From Epiperipatus broadwayi (taxonomy: Eukaryota > Onychophora > Udeonychophora > Euonychophora > Peripatidae), in NCBI GenBank assembly GCA_028023455.1, contig JAQFVV010006353.1, forward strand, positions 1,364,001-1,428,000: 64,000 nucleotides of DNA. The letters run 5' to 3'. Positions 33,776 through 44,430 of this stretch are shown here, piece after piece. Below the pieces are notes generated by a model, which was given only the letters and a program-made list of their open reading frames with translations, searched no databases and was not told the DNA's origin. The position numbers were made by a program, and so were the translations under genes. Position 1 is the first letter of the stretch. Each line of letters opens with the position of its first letter.

Positions 33776-35664
33776 AATAAATCTACTATTTCTGCCCTCG
33801 TTTTTTTTGCAATATTTAAATTTAACTAATTAATTAATTTGAAATTTCAATCTTTCAATCTTCAAAGAATCAAATTTGAACATTGCAACAACAACAACAA
33901 AAAAGGCATACAGGAAATTGATTACTAAATATTGAATAATGTGCAATGATAACAGAAAGGAGGAGAGTTCCTTAAAGTAGTAACAAATTGAAACTTTAAT
34001 ATAGGGTTTGGATTGTAGGTAGATCAGAATAAAAATGCTTACTTAAATATTCATTAGCATTGTTTTTAGAATCAGGATGAGAATTACTGTTGAAGATAAT
34101 TTTCAAAATCAAGATTTAACATTACCATTTTTTTTGCTTTTAAAGGATTGGCAAGTGATATTTTTTTTTTTAGTCATGACTCAATTTCAAATAAACGTGA
34201 AATACTTCTCAGATTTTTTTGTGTGCTTTTATTACAGTTTGTGATATTTCAACTAATTTTTCATTAAACTATATTTATTGGATTATTTAAAACTTTTTTT
34301 TTTTTTGTCTTTAATATTGAATCCTGTTAAAGTCTCCAGAATTTATCGACAAAATTAGATTTAAAACTGATGGTCAGTTATGTCGGCCATTTTAGCCTGG
34401 AACTAGAAAATATTGAAACTTTTAAGACATCTTACTGTTAATGCCTAAATGATTGTGTTTTATATATCTACGCATAATTTGAGCAATTGCGGCCATTTAG
34501 CATTTAGCAAAATCCCAATTAGCTGCCGTAAAATTACTATTATAAAAGTCAGGCCTGAGATCTGGTCTACGAAAGTCTGCATTAAAGTTATTAATCTATC
34601 AAAATTGTAGCATAGTAAATTACGAAAGTCACTAACTAATTTGGTCTGAAAATTTATTCAAGTTTACTTCTATAAAAAAAAAAAGAAAAAAAAGAAGGCA
34701 ATAAAATATTCCATCCAGAACCACTCTGAATTCTTTTCCCCCAATTTAAATCATTTGTATCTGATGTAATGGTAAGTTTATTTTTGTAGTAAGTTCATTT
34801 CTAAACCAACCCAATTTATTTACAGTTTGGAATATATAATTTATACTTATATATATATGTTTGGAGGGAAGATAATATCAAATTGATTTGAGAATTTGGT
34901 AAATATAGCTGTCTTATCTGATTTCAGTGAATGTTCCTAGTTATTTAAATAGCAAATATGTAAGCCTAGAAAAGATAAATTTTATAAGAAATCTGTAAAT
35001 ATATCAGTAAATGAAATATTCATTAAAACTGTAGATATAATTATTACAAGTTTATTTTAAGGGTACATAATCAAATTTATTACATGAGCCAGTCAGTATA
35101 TTGCAATTTAAAATTTAGCGATTTTTTTTTTGTCATTTCATAATTAATTTTGAACAATTTTCACAATAGTTTGGCATAATTATATAATGAAATTACTTGT
35201 CATTAAAATAATTAAATTTTTTATGCACATTATAATAAAGTGATTAATGCTTTAATTTTAATTTCAATATTCATCAATTCTAGATTTGCATATTATAAAT
35301 GAATAACTTTCTTTATATATATATATACACACACACGCAATTAGAAAATGCAGTTAGTATAAGGATCACAATTCCATCCAAATTCTAATAGATATTGTTT
35401 TTTATTTCCCAAATGTTGAAATATATTTCTACATGTTATTATTATTGAAGCAAGACTTCAGGTTAATTCTTCGTTTTCACTGCCTGTAATCAATTTTTAA
35501 GCCAATAAACATCACATGACCACCTCCTCTTTTGCTTGTGTATAACTGTTGTTAAAACAGGCAAAACTCACTATAGATATGGCCACACACAGCAAGCTAG
35601 ATTAATCAATGGATGCCAGAAGGCTTGTGCATAAAATCCCCATCTAGTGCCTACTCATCCAATA

Positions 35665-35706
35665 TCCCCAGACTAGTTTCTGGCTTATGGCCTTCATCAG
35701 TGAGGA
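35665..35706 (-). ncRNA. hammerhead-like motif, family B, intact
   Basis: Minus strand: UCCUCA, CUGAUGA, AGGC-CAUAA-GCCA, GAA, ACUAGU, C, UGGGGA. Every invariant position is present and stem I has 6 pairs. This is one of the best copies for testing. Confidence 0.6.
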
Positions 35707-36156
35707 GCCTTGGATCTGAGAGCACTGCAGAAACTAGTCTGGGGATATTGGATGAGTAGGCACTAGATGGGGATTTTATACACAAACCTTCTGGCATCCA
35801 TTGATTACTCTAGCTTGCTGTGTATGGCAATATATATAGTGACTTTTGCCTGTTTCAACAAGTTATACACAAGCATAAGAAGAGGTAGTCATGTGATGTT
35901 TATTGGCTTAAAACCAATCCTGCCTAATAGGATAGTGATGGCTATGGTTATTAAAGAACCAAAGATACCAAAATGTATGGGTACTGAACTGGGTTCAGAC
36001 CCATATGACTATATAAGCTAATGGGCTTGGATTGAAAATATTAAGGTGTTTTCAATTTAAGATTCATAGTTTTGTAGTTAAATGGAGATAAAAGGTGTTT
36101 GTTGGAGGGTTGCATTAGATCCTAAGATCTAGATGCAGTGCTCTCAGATCCAAGGC

Positions 36157-36198
36157 TCCTCACTGATGAAGGCCATAAGCCAGAAACTAGTCTGGGAA
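36157..36198 (+). ncRNA. hammerhead-like motif, family B
   Basis: UCCUCA, CUGAUGA, AGGC-CAUAA-GCCA, GAA, ACUAGU, C, UGGGAA. The core is complete; stem I has one C-A mismatch at the fifth pair. Confidence 0.55.
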
Positions 36199-36315
36199 TA
36201 TTGGATGAGTAGGCACTAGATGGGGATTTTATGCACAAGCCTTCTGGCATCCATTGATTACTCTAGCTTGCTGTGTGTGGCAATATATATAGTGAGCTTT
36301 GCCTGTTTAATCAAT

Positions 36316-36884
36316 TTTTACATAGAAAAAAAACTAAATTCTTATGAAAATTAAAATGTTTTATTTTTTTTAAAAAGTAGCAAATAAAGTTACAGTGTGT
36401 AGCAGATTCCTATGATGAATGACATTTTCCAGCTGTCTTTCATACATCTTTCTTTAATGATTTGGCGTCTATGTATATCTACTGAATCTCAAAAAACTAA
36501 TTGGAATAGTTGTCGGAGGGAAAGTCTTATAGTCTCTATTTTGACTACAACTCATTTTAAATTCTTTAACCAAATGGAATTGACATTTCTCTCACTTTTC
36601 TGTATTAAATATTCCACATTTTTCTCCATAGTCTGTTCGATATATGTTCATAAAATCACATGCTCTAAAATAGTGATTGATAAATCTTTTTTAATCAAGT
36701 TTGTCAGTAATGAAAAATATCCCATATATAGACATCCAGAAAGTTACAAAAAGTAAGAAAAAGGAAAGAAATTGAAAAGCACTCTAAGCACAAGACAATC
36801 TTATAGGCTGCATTATTTTTATGTACTATTGCTTTTTATTGTAAATAAAATTAACATTTGATTACTGAGATAAATTACTTATTA
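36316..36884. other. unassigned intronic sequence
   Basis: AT-rich. A 114-codon open frame at 36412-36756 is compositionally unconvincing and matches no family I know. No repeat was recognised. Confidence 0.4.
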
Positions 36885-37150
36885 AACAGTCAGTCCTATC
36901 CGGGATTCGAACTCAGACTTTTGCATGATCCCCTACTCTTGATGCCATCTTAAATTACTGACCCACGTGATCACTCACATGTTGAAAAGATAAATAATCA
37001 CCAATATTCGTATTTTGTGCTAAATCAGCACTCATCAGTTGATAGGTCAGCAGTATAAGATGGCACTGAGAGTAGTGGGTCATGTGAAATTCTGAGTTTG
37101 AATCCCGCATATATTACATATATAAATGCAGGTTTAAGCCTGTACACTGT
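36885..37150. mobile_element. tRNA-like heads flanking a family A hammerhead module
   Basis: On the minus strand, 36975-36893 has ATGGCATCAAGAGTAGG and the excellent box B GAGTTCGAATCCCGG. On the plus strand, 37055-37120 carries the diverged partner GATGGCACTGAGAGTAG with GAGTTTGAATCCCGC. Between them is the family A module with the hammerhead-like motif at 37000-37043. On the minus strand the motif sits upstream of the better head. Confidence 0.7.
37000..37043 (-). ncRNA. hammerhead-like motif, family A (44 nt)
   Basis: Minus strand: AUCAA, CUGAUGA, perfect hairpin GUGCU-GAUUU-AGCAC, AAA (G12 changed to A), AUACGAAU, A as H17, UUGGU. Stem I AUCAA/UUGGU gives 5 pairs (one U-G), a different solution from the 31219 copy. 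Confidence 0.5.
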
Positions 37151-37304
37151 ATTAAACAATCCTATGTAAATTATTTTACCATTTAATTTTTAATGAAAGT
37201 TTACCCACCTATTATTACTAAATTTTACAAATAATAAAATTTTTATAATTTTATTTGAAGCCATTCTGGAGTTAGAAGCTTTCAAATTCTTCCCAAATGG
37301 ACTA

Positions 37305-37562
37305 GTTATTAAAACAGGCAAAACTCTCCATACAGTAGTGCCACTCAGTGCAAGCCGGAGTAATCAAAGGATGGCAGAAGGCTTGTGCTTAAAATCCCTA
37401 TCTAGTGCTTACTCATGCAATATCCCCAGACTAGTTTCTAGCTTGTGGCCTTCGTCAGTGAGGAGCTTTGGATCTGAGAGCACTGCTGTATGTTTTGCCT
37501 GTTTTAATAACAGTTATGAGCAAGCATAAGAAATGGTGATCATGTGATGTTTAGTGGTTCAA
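37305..37562. mobile_element. family B element, right arm shortened
   Basis: AAAACAGGCAAAACTCTCC opens and GTATGTTTTGCCTGTTTTAA with GGTGATCATGTGATGTTTA closes. 37565-38700 is otherwise unassigned, apart from a decayed CTGAAGA-type motif near 37935. Confidence 0.8.
37423..37464 (-). ncRNA. hammerhead-like motif, family B, intact core
   Basis: Minus strand: UCCUCA, CUGACGA, AGGC-CACAA-GCUA, GAA, ACUAGU, C, UGGGGA. Stem II keeps G-U, G-C and C-G pairs; stem I has 6 pairs. Confidence 0.58.
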
Positions 37563-38702
37563 ATTAACTAGTGTTTAACATTTAGTAATTTTTTTTTTTT
37601 GTTGTTGTTGAGTTATTAGGTTTAAAGAAAATGAAACATATTAATTTATATCCATGTAAAGAAACTATAGGGTTTATATAGAAAATCTAAATATATTTGT
37701 TTGCTCCAGATTTTGTAAGTTCCTTAATAATTGTATACATGTCCTCTGGTAAGCATTAAATAAAATTCGTTTTCAATTCTACTTTGAGCATTCATATCAG
37801 CATCTTTCTAAAAAGTATGCACAGAAACTTCATCACAAGACACTTATATTAACTCTGTTTCTAACATGTTGGCAACACTGTCTTATGACAATCATCAATA
37901 TTCACACAGACAGTATATATTTATATGTTTTCGCTCTGAAGAAGATTGCTGGTCAGTTGATGCTTGTAAGAAGATTTTGTCAAGTTAAGAACAAATTATC
38001 GTATTGTAAAAAGTTATAGAAAGGAATATTGTTTAATTGTTATTTAAAGAAATTAATGTTTTCAATCAATATGTCGTTAATTTTGAAAGTTAATTTCTCA
38101 AAAAAAAAAAAAAAAGATGTGATCTAAAATTTTGCAAAAAAATTCTGTTTATCCTTCATCATTGTGAAAACATATACAAAATTTCAAATTAGTATTCTAC
38201 TTTTTCATATGGTTTTTGTTTTTTTAAAAATTAGTATTTTGATTTTATTTCTTGGACGTCAGAATTACCAGAACCGAAATTGATTCGAGACTATTACCAC
38301 AAAAGAATTATGGATTTGTCTCATTTGTAGAAAAATTAAATAAATTCTTTTTGTTTTGTTGAACTAAATTCATTTTTTTATTTCAGTAATAAAAGTGACA
38401 AAACTTATAATAATTATACCAAAGCTGTTGTTATATTTTGAGAATAAGCGTGATGATCGTATCATGTGATAGACCCTTTATATTTTGCAAATGGACTTAT
38501 CCATGCACCTCTGTGCATTGTTGAATTGACAATTACCAAAATGGAATCTGATAGTTTAATGTGTTCTTCGAGTACTATGTTAAACTTGTACAAGAAATAT
38601 TTTTAAAGATTGCTCCAAATCTCAAAGTAAATTTAAAGTGTAAAATCGTAACAGAAGGCAGTGATAAATTTGATTTCAGTATATAATAGTTGCAATATAT
38701 AT

Positions 38703-39225
38703 ATCATAATCATCAACAACCATTATACACTGCAGGATGAATATCTCTTCAAGTTCAATCCATATCCAATCTTTAACTTTCTTATTTCATCCATCCATCC
38801 ATCTCACATGCGGTCTCTTTCTGGCTCTTTTACAATCTCTTGGAATCCAGTTTAAGAGTTCAATTGTCCATCTATTACCATATCTTCTAGCAATATGTAC
38901 AGCCCAACTCCATTTCAGTCTTTTAATTTTTTCAATGAGGTCAGTAATACTTGTTTGTTCTCTTACCCATATATTGCGTTTTCGATCTCTTCTTGTTATT
39001 CCTCACATGCATCTCTCCATACTTCTTTGACTGTTCTGAAGTTTCTGTATTGTTCTTCTATTAAGTGTCCAAATCTCAGTTCCATAAGTAAGAACTGGTA
39101 AACACATTTATTAAAAAACTTTTTTCAAACACATAGGCATATTTCCTTTTAGTATCAAGTTATTTCTACCAAAAGCACTCCAACCAAGTTTAATTCTACG
39201 ATTAATTTCATCCATTATGTTTTTA
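38703..39225 (-). pseudogene. RTE-type LINE 3' fragment (minus)
   Basis: The minus strand gives MDEINRRIKLGWSAFGRNN, LTYGTEIWTLNRRTIQKLQN, SQRSMERCM and RRDRKRNIWVREQTSITDLI, then W-x-x-HIARR and RPHVRWMDG. It is closely related to the 4330 copy. The 3' microsatellite is reduced to ATGG near 38720. Frameshifts are present. Confidence 0.85.
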
Positions 39226-39794
39226 TCTGTATTAATATGTATTTATATAAACACTATAATTTTTTTTAGACTAATTGGATTTACTGTATAAACTAGTGTA
39301 AAAACTAAGATAAAAGTCTTGAATATTTGTAGGAAAAAGTAGACAAAAGAAGATTACATAGACTACTTTACTTTGTTCAAGAAAAGAACCATGTTCTAGT
39401 GTAACAAATACAGAATTTTTCTTCCAAGATTTAAGCATAGAATCTTTAAGTAAATCTGTTGATAAATCACTATTCTTCAAAAACATGCAAATTCCAATGA
39501 ATCATGAAGTAAAAGTAAAATTAAAAGCACAGAAGTCTTTTGCAAAAAAATTATCGGATGAAATTTTTAACTGATAAAATGAACAAGACGTTTAACTGAT
39601 TGAGAAATAATTTTGGAGCACATTAAGTGAATAATTTCAAATTTTAATTGTCATTTAGTAAAATCAAAAAAGACAAGTTCAAAATAGGAGAGCTAGAAAA
39701 GTTTAACTATAGTAAAAGAATATTGCTAACACGATGTCAAACCAGTTAAGAATATTGATCAGTCGTCAAATGAAAAATTAAGAGAATTGGTAAT

Positions 39795-39892
39795 AGTGAT
39801 AATTTAAAGTTGTAATTACAAATTTATTTAAATGCACATTGATTACGTTTAAATGAATTTATAATTACAACTTTAAATTGTCACAATAGATT
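39795..39892. repeat. AT-rich perfect hairpin
   Basis: GATAATTTAAAGTTGTAATT on the left is mirrored by AATTACAACTTTAAATTGTC on the right, with a short centre at CACATTGATTACG. MITE-like, family unknown. Confidence 0.65.
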
Positions 39893-40063
39893 TCTAACTA
39901 TAAGATCTTTCCATTGACTCATTATAAATTGAAAGATTTCACAAGTACTAATGTGTAATAGGAATTGTGGACTTAATCAGTGAAGTATTGAATAGTTTCA
40001 CACTCTTAGATCTAATCGCTTCAGCTTCACCTATTCATATAGAAAGTAGGTTGAAGTAAAGAG

Positions 40064-40173
40064 GGGTTCCCCTCTTTTCTTCCAAAGTGTAAGCTTGTGG
40101 TCAAGACCTGTAGAGGTCACTACCATCGCATTTCCATGCGCATATTCTTGAGGTTTACAGCCTTAGTAAATAT
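40064..40173. repeat. dispersed repeat, family R, copy 2
   Basis: GTAAGCTTGTGGTCAAGACC, TGTAGAGGTCACTACC and CAGCCTTAGTAAATATTA, as at 19868. Confidence 0.6.
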
Positions 40174-40188
40174 TAATAGTGATAATAT

Positions 40189-40281
40189 ATATATCTTTAA
40201 AAAGAAAAAATGAGTTCTTCTAAAGGAACAGACTATATCTTTAAAAAGAGAAAATGAGTTCTTTTAAAGGAACAGACTAGT
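40189..40281. repeat. 46-bp tandem duplication
   Basis: ATATCTTTAAAAAGA...GAGTTCTT and AAAGGAACAGACTA occur twice in a row with 2-3 differences. Confidence 0.85.
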
Positions 40282-40926
40282 TTAAGTAGTCCTAAAGGAA
40301 TTTGTGCACAGTTTGACAATAAATTTCTTTGAGAAAAAATTGTATTTTCAAAATTTGTTTATCTGTGTTTTAAGAATGCATATCAAGAAATTCAACCAAT
40401 CGTGTAAATGGTAATTTCTCTTTGTATGTCTGGAACTTATCAAAGTGCCAAATTAGTGATTAGTAAAACCAAATAATTTGTTTAACAGATTGAATAGAAT
40501 TGGTTCATTATAAGCAACTTTTTTTTATGATTCATCAGAGATCAGAATTAGCTAATTTTTAAGAATGATTAACCAAAAGTAAAATGTGCTTCATCAATTC
40601 CAAAGTGAGTTTAGATAAATATAGAGTGCTTCAATTTTTTGAAAAATTAATGTTTTACTAGAAATTCTCAATTGGAACTTAAATTTAATGAGAATTTGAA
40701 CAAAGTTGAGTCAGCCATATTGATTGAAAATTTGAAAGTGTATAATGCTGAGAAAAAACATTCCTGTTACATGGTTAAGCCAAATTCAATGTATAACTAG
40801 TATTTATTTGAAATTACGAATTTCTAAACCCCTTTCAAGCAGCGGGAGAAAGGTACACTTTATATTCAACACACTTTTTATGCACTGCAAAATACAGTAT
40901 TTTATTACTCCACACTTTCAAAAATT

Positions 40927-40964
40927 TCTGACAGTTTCGATTGACTAACAGTCTTAGTCAGAGC
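40927..40964 (-). ncRNA. hammerhead-like motif, family C (degenerate)
   Basis: Minus strand: GCU, CUGACUA (G8 changed), a 16-nt segment (AGACUG...), GAA, ACUGU, C, AGA. Confidence 0.35.
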
Positions 40965-41600
40965 TGCAACATATACAGAATATATATCATCCTATTATAC
41001 ATTTTTTGTGGAGTTAATTAATGCAGGAAATTGTAGACAACACTTAAGAGAAATTACATTTATTTATGAAATATAATGAGATTGAAAGTGTAATAAATAA
41101 ATTTTAATCATACATATAAATTGCAGTGATTTTGTTAAACTTTATATATTGGAAATTTGCCTTGAAATCACAATACCGGAGAGATTAGATATGGTTCTTA
41201 ATAAAAAAGTTAACTCAGCATTGGAGTGAAACTTTTTTTTTGTCTATTACCTTTTTGGAAATATTAAAAAAAGATAGAACTTGTGGAATATCAATTTTGG
41301 AATTACATTTGACCTTAGCATTTTCGATTGACTATTTAATAAATCTTAATGAAATGAGCCATGAAAAAATGAAAATAATGGAGAAGATAAATAAATAGTA
41401 TGTAATCAAGGATGTCAATGTAAAAGATTTTCAGTTGCCATAATCTTTTATTTATTCAGTATATAGGAAATAAGGTTAAAAATACTGCCAGGTTCACACA
41501 GACAATGATATTGACGGCCATGTTTATCAGAAAGCTTGTGACGATGGCGATTTACTTATATGTGTTGGATTTTTTCTGTCATCTAGAATTAATTGCTAAC

Positions 41601-41777
41601 TTTATTTAAACTTTCCAAATGCATTCAACTGCTCATAATAGCACAGATTAGGCAAGCAATATTTTAAGAAAAGAGGAGGACATTACCACTCAAAATATTC
41701 CAAATAAAGTTTGAATTTTCTAAGGCATTTCACAATTTTAGATGATGCAAATAGACCAATATGTCACTGCAATTACT
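41601..41777. mobile_element. PLE-derived inverted-flank fragment
   Basis: TTTCCAAATGCATTCAACTG and TAATAGCACAGATTAGG match the left flank of the 21-kb PLE. AATATTCCAAATAAAGTTTG and TTTTAGATGATGCAAATAG match its right flank. The coding part is absent, so this is a deletion derivative. Confidence 0.6.
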
Positions 41778-42289
41778 GATGACTATTTTGATAAAGAGCT
41801 GACTTTCAATATATTTGAGGTATAGACATTCAGATGATGTGGTTTTTAATGTTGGACGGATGATAAAAATGTGATAAATTTGATTAGGTATATTTTGAAA
41901 TGATGTTTTACTTATTAACACTCAGTTTTGAAAAGTTAATATGTTATTGGGGAGAAAAATTAAACAATTTGTATTTCTCTAAAGTAATTTGTAATTATCC
42001 ATTTTTTTTTTAACACTAATTTTATTATTTTTTCAAAATATTTCTACATTTTATAAGTTATATTACAACAATTCGGTTGAAATTATCTTCATACAATATA
42101 AGAACAGCCTTTTGGTCTAGTAGTGTCTAATATTAGCTTGAGTAATTCATGATTATTCACGCTTACACCAGATGGCCTTAGATTGGAGAACTGCTCGTGT
42201 ATTATATTATTTTAAGTTCACATTTTGATGATTTGTTTTATTCTCTTTCTGTGTTAATGCATGTACATTTATATAACTTTCTTTTAAAG

Positions 42290-42376
42290 GTTATATGGAG
42301 TTATAAAAGAAATCTCACAGTTGATAGCCGTTTTACTGATGCAACTACTCATGTCTGCCGCTCTGAAATAGAACGG
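42290..42376 (+). CDS. GLG1: GLG1 internal exon, 87 bp
   Basis: The acceptor CTTTTAAAG precedes the exon and a perfect GTAAGT donor follows it. The 29 codons start VIWSYKRNLTVDSRF and end with CRSEIER, phase 0 on both sides. Trp-x-Tyr-Lys-x-Asn-Leu-Thr followed by a Val-Cys-(Lys/Arg)-Ser segment is characteristic of the N-terminal cysteine-rich repeats of GLG1. An NLT sequon is a possible N-glycosylation site, in keeping with a lumenal location. The upstream intron (19115-42289) is about 23.2 kb and packed with repeats; the downstream one is 7,470 bp. Codon use is mixed and includes GC-ending codons, unlike the AT-rich surroundings. Confidence 0.9.
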
Positions 42377-43328
42377 GTAAGTTAGAGAAATGTTATTAGT
42401 TCTGGGAAAAAAAAAAATATATATATACATATTTTACTAATTATATTTATATTATGAAATTTTTTTTTAAGCTATAAAATTAATATTTTCAATTTTTACA
42501 AAGTACATATATTTTAGACTAATTATGTTGCTGATTTTAGAAATGTTTTGTATTTGAAACAATTGTTGTCCAAGTTTCTTTTTACATGGAATTTGGTTTT
42601 CAAAAATTTGTAATATTTCTTAATCGATACTTTTTTTTTTTTTTAAATCATGTTTATTTTCAAATTCGTAAAAATATTTTACACAAATGTGGACATTATC
42701 AAGGTACTTGCAATACATACAGAATGAACACATGAAGTCAACGGAAATTCGGCATTATATATGAATAAAAATAAAAATTCTATCTGTATCAGAAATATGC
42801 ACAAGTTAATTTTATTAAATATCTTATTTTGCAGTGATCTTGTTTTCAACTCATCTCGGTCTGGAAAGGAAAATTTATAATAGCCATTAGGAAACTATGA
42901 GGATTCACTTTCAAAAATAATTTGCGCACATTAGAATTAAATGTAATTAAATTTTAAGTTAAATCTTAGGGTAACTCTGCTGTATGCCATTTTGCATAGG
43001 GGCAAAGTGTCAAACCCTGGAGGCGGAGATCCACGAATCACACTGTAGCTTTATTATTTGGGTGCTCTGTACAATTGATGCCATGTTTATCCGTTTTTTT
43101 TTTAAAATAGACATTGCATAGAGGTCTTATTTATTTCGTACTTTGTTTTATATATTGTAAATATCTTGGCAATATAAGTGGTTGAAATCACTGATAATTT
43201 ACGTAATATTTTTTTTATGACTGATTGAGAAGAATTATAAAATTTAAAACAATTATAAATAAATAAAATTGTTTTAATGTGTTCCCGCTAAAAGATGATT
43301 GATTCTCTCGCCAATCTGTGTGTCTGTG

Positions 43329-43694
43329 CCCATTTCTAAATCAATGCTTGTGTTATGTAGCAATATTGTTTAGTTATTCACTGCAAAAATTGTAAGATGC
43401 AATTATTTCTGGATCATGAGTTATGACATGAATTGTGTGTTTCCTATCTTCATCGATCATCTTCAGTGTTCTCCTTGCACTTCAAATAATTTCAAATATT
43501 TCAATAGCAGTTTTTTCCAATTTAATGAAAAATAATAATTAATGTTTGCATGTTGTTCTATCATAGATTAAGGTACAAATACTTTGTTAGATTTTATGTG
43601 GTAAACATGATTCAAACACTTCAGTATCTTAAAATTGTACGTGGTGAGTTGCTAAACTATGTCATTATATAACACATGCGTTGATTCGGAGACG
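43329..43694. mobile_element. mariner deletion derivative, copy 3
   Basis: Left CCATTTCTAAATCAATGC and TTGTTTAGTTATTCACTGC mirror right GAGTTGCTAAACTATGTC and TGCGTTGATTCGGAGACG. The interior contains ATCATCTTCAGTGTTCTCC, as in the 11.6-kb copy. Confidence 0.65.
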
Positions 43695-44322
43695 TTCATT
43701 GCAGGCAGTTTGGAGAGAAAATTACCAATCACCTTTTCTTTTCATTGGGATATACTGCACATTCAGGCCATGATCAAGTAAAGTACTGCTTAAAAATTCA
43801 ATACTCTTTAATGAGGACTTTACCATTTTCTTTCCAAATGTGGTCCATTAATTTCAATATAGTTAAAAAAACAAATTGGCAGACTTTCTTTTCGAATCTT
43901 GTTTTATTTTATGAACCATTTTTCATTTCAGTATTTCTCCAATGTTTCAACCATATTATATGATCATTGTCAAGTATTATTTCTATAAAACGTATATATT
44001 TATGCAAATATAAGTTTACAAATAATCTACAAAGAATTTAAAAAAACAACCTAATGAAATATTTTTGCATAAATTATATTGTAACGGGCACATGTACTGT
44101 TACATTATTCTAATAAATAAAATTAGAAATCAAAAATAAAACAAAAAAAAAGTTCACAAATAAAAATTTGTTTTTAAGAATTAAAAATTGAAAATTAAAA
44201 GTCATCTAAACTCATATATATATATATAAAATCGCACAGATGGAAAACTATTAGAACTATCTAAAAAAAGAAGAAAGAAAAAAAATAAGGAAAAATAAAT
44301 ATTTAAGAAAAAGTACCTAAAA

Positions 44323-44430
44323 GTTGTTAGCCGAGAGGTATCGCAGCCTCCATGCAAGCAAGTAGTTGGTTGCAGATGGTTGTGGGTTCGCGTCCCGGCC
44401 GATGCTATGACATATGAAAAAAAAAAAAAA
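44323..44430 (+). mobile_element. tRNA-derived SINE (family T), copy 3
   Basis: GTTGTTAGCCGAGAGG (box A), GGGTTCGCGTCCCGG (box B), ATGCTATGACATATG and A14. Confidence 0.8.

Larger units (their letters stand above)
35493..36315. mobile_element. family B compound: one palindromic copy plus a second half element sharing the spacer
   Basis: The palindrome 35493-35908 runs from AAACATCACATGACCACC to AGTCATGTGATGTTTATTGG, with its centre near 35730 (CACTGCAG). It is followed by the 200-bp spacer also seen at 2345-2515 in reverse, then by another right half (36112-36315) ending AGTGAGCTTTGCCTG. Confidence 0.85.

Noticed and set aside
36412-36756. 114-codon open frame
   Set aside because: No family resemblance, hydrophobic AT-driven composition, no splice or promoter context; it is the kind of chance frame expected in 64 kb of intron.
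37930-37970. Additional family C hammerhead-like motif (CTGAAGA)
   Set aside because: The GAA element and hairpin are degraded beyond a confident call.
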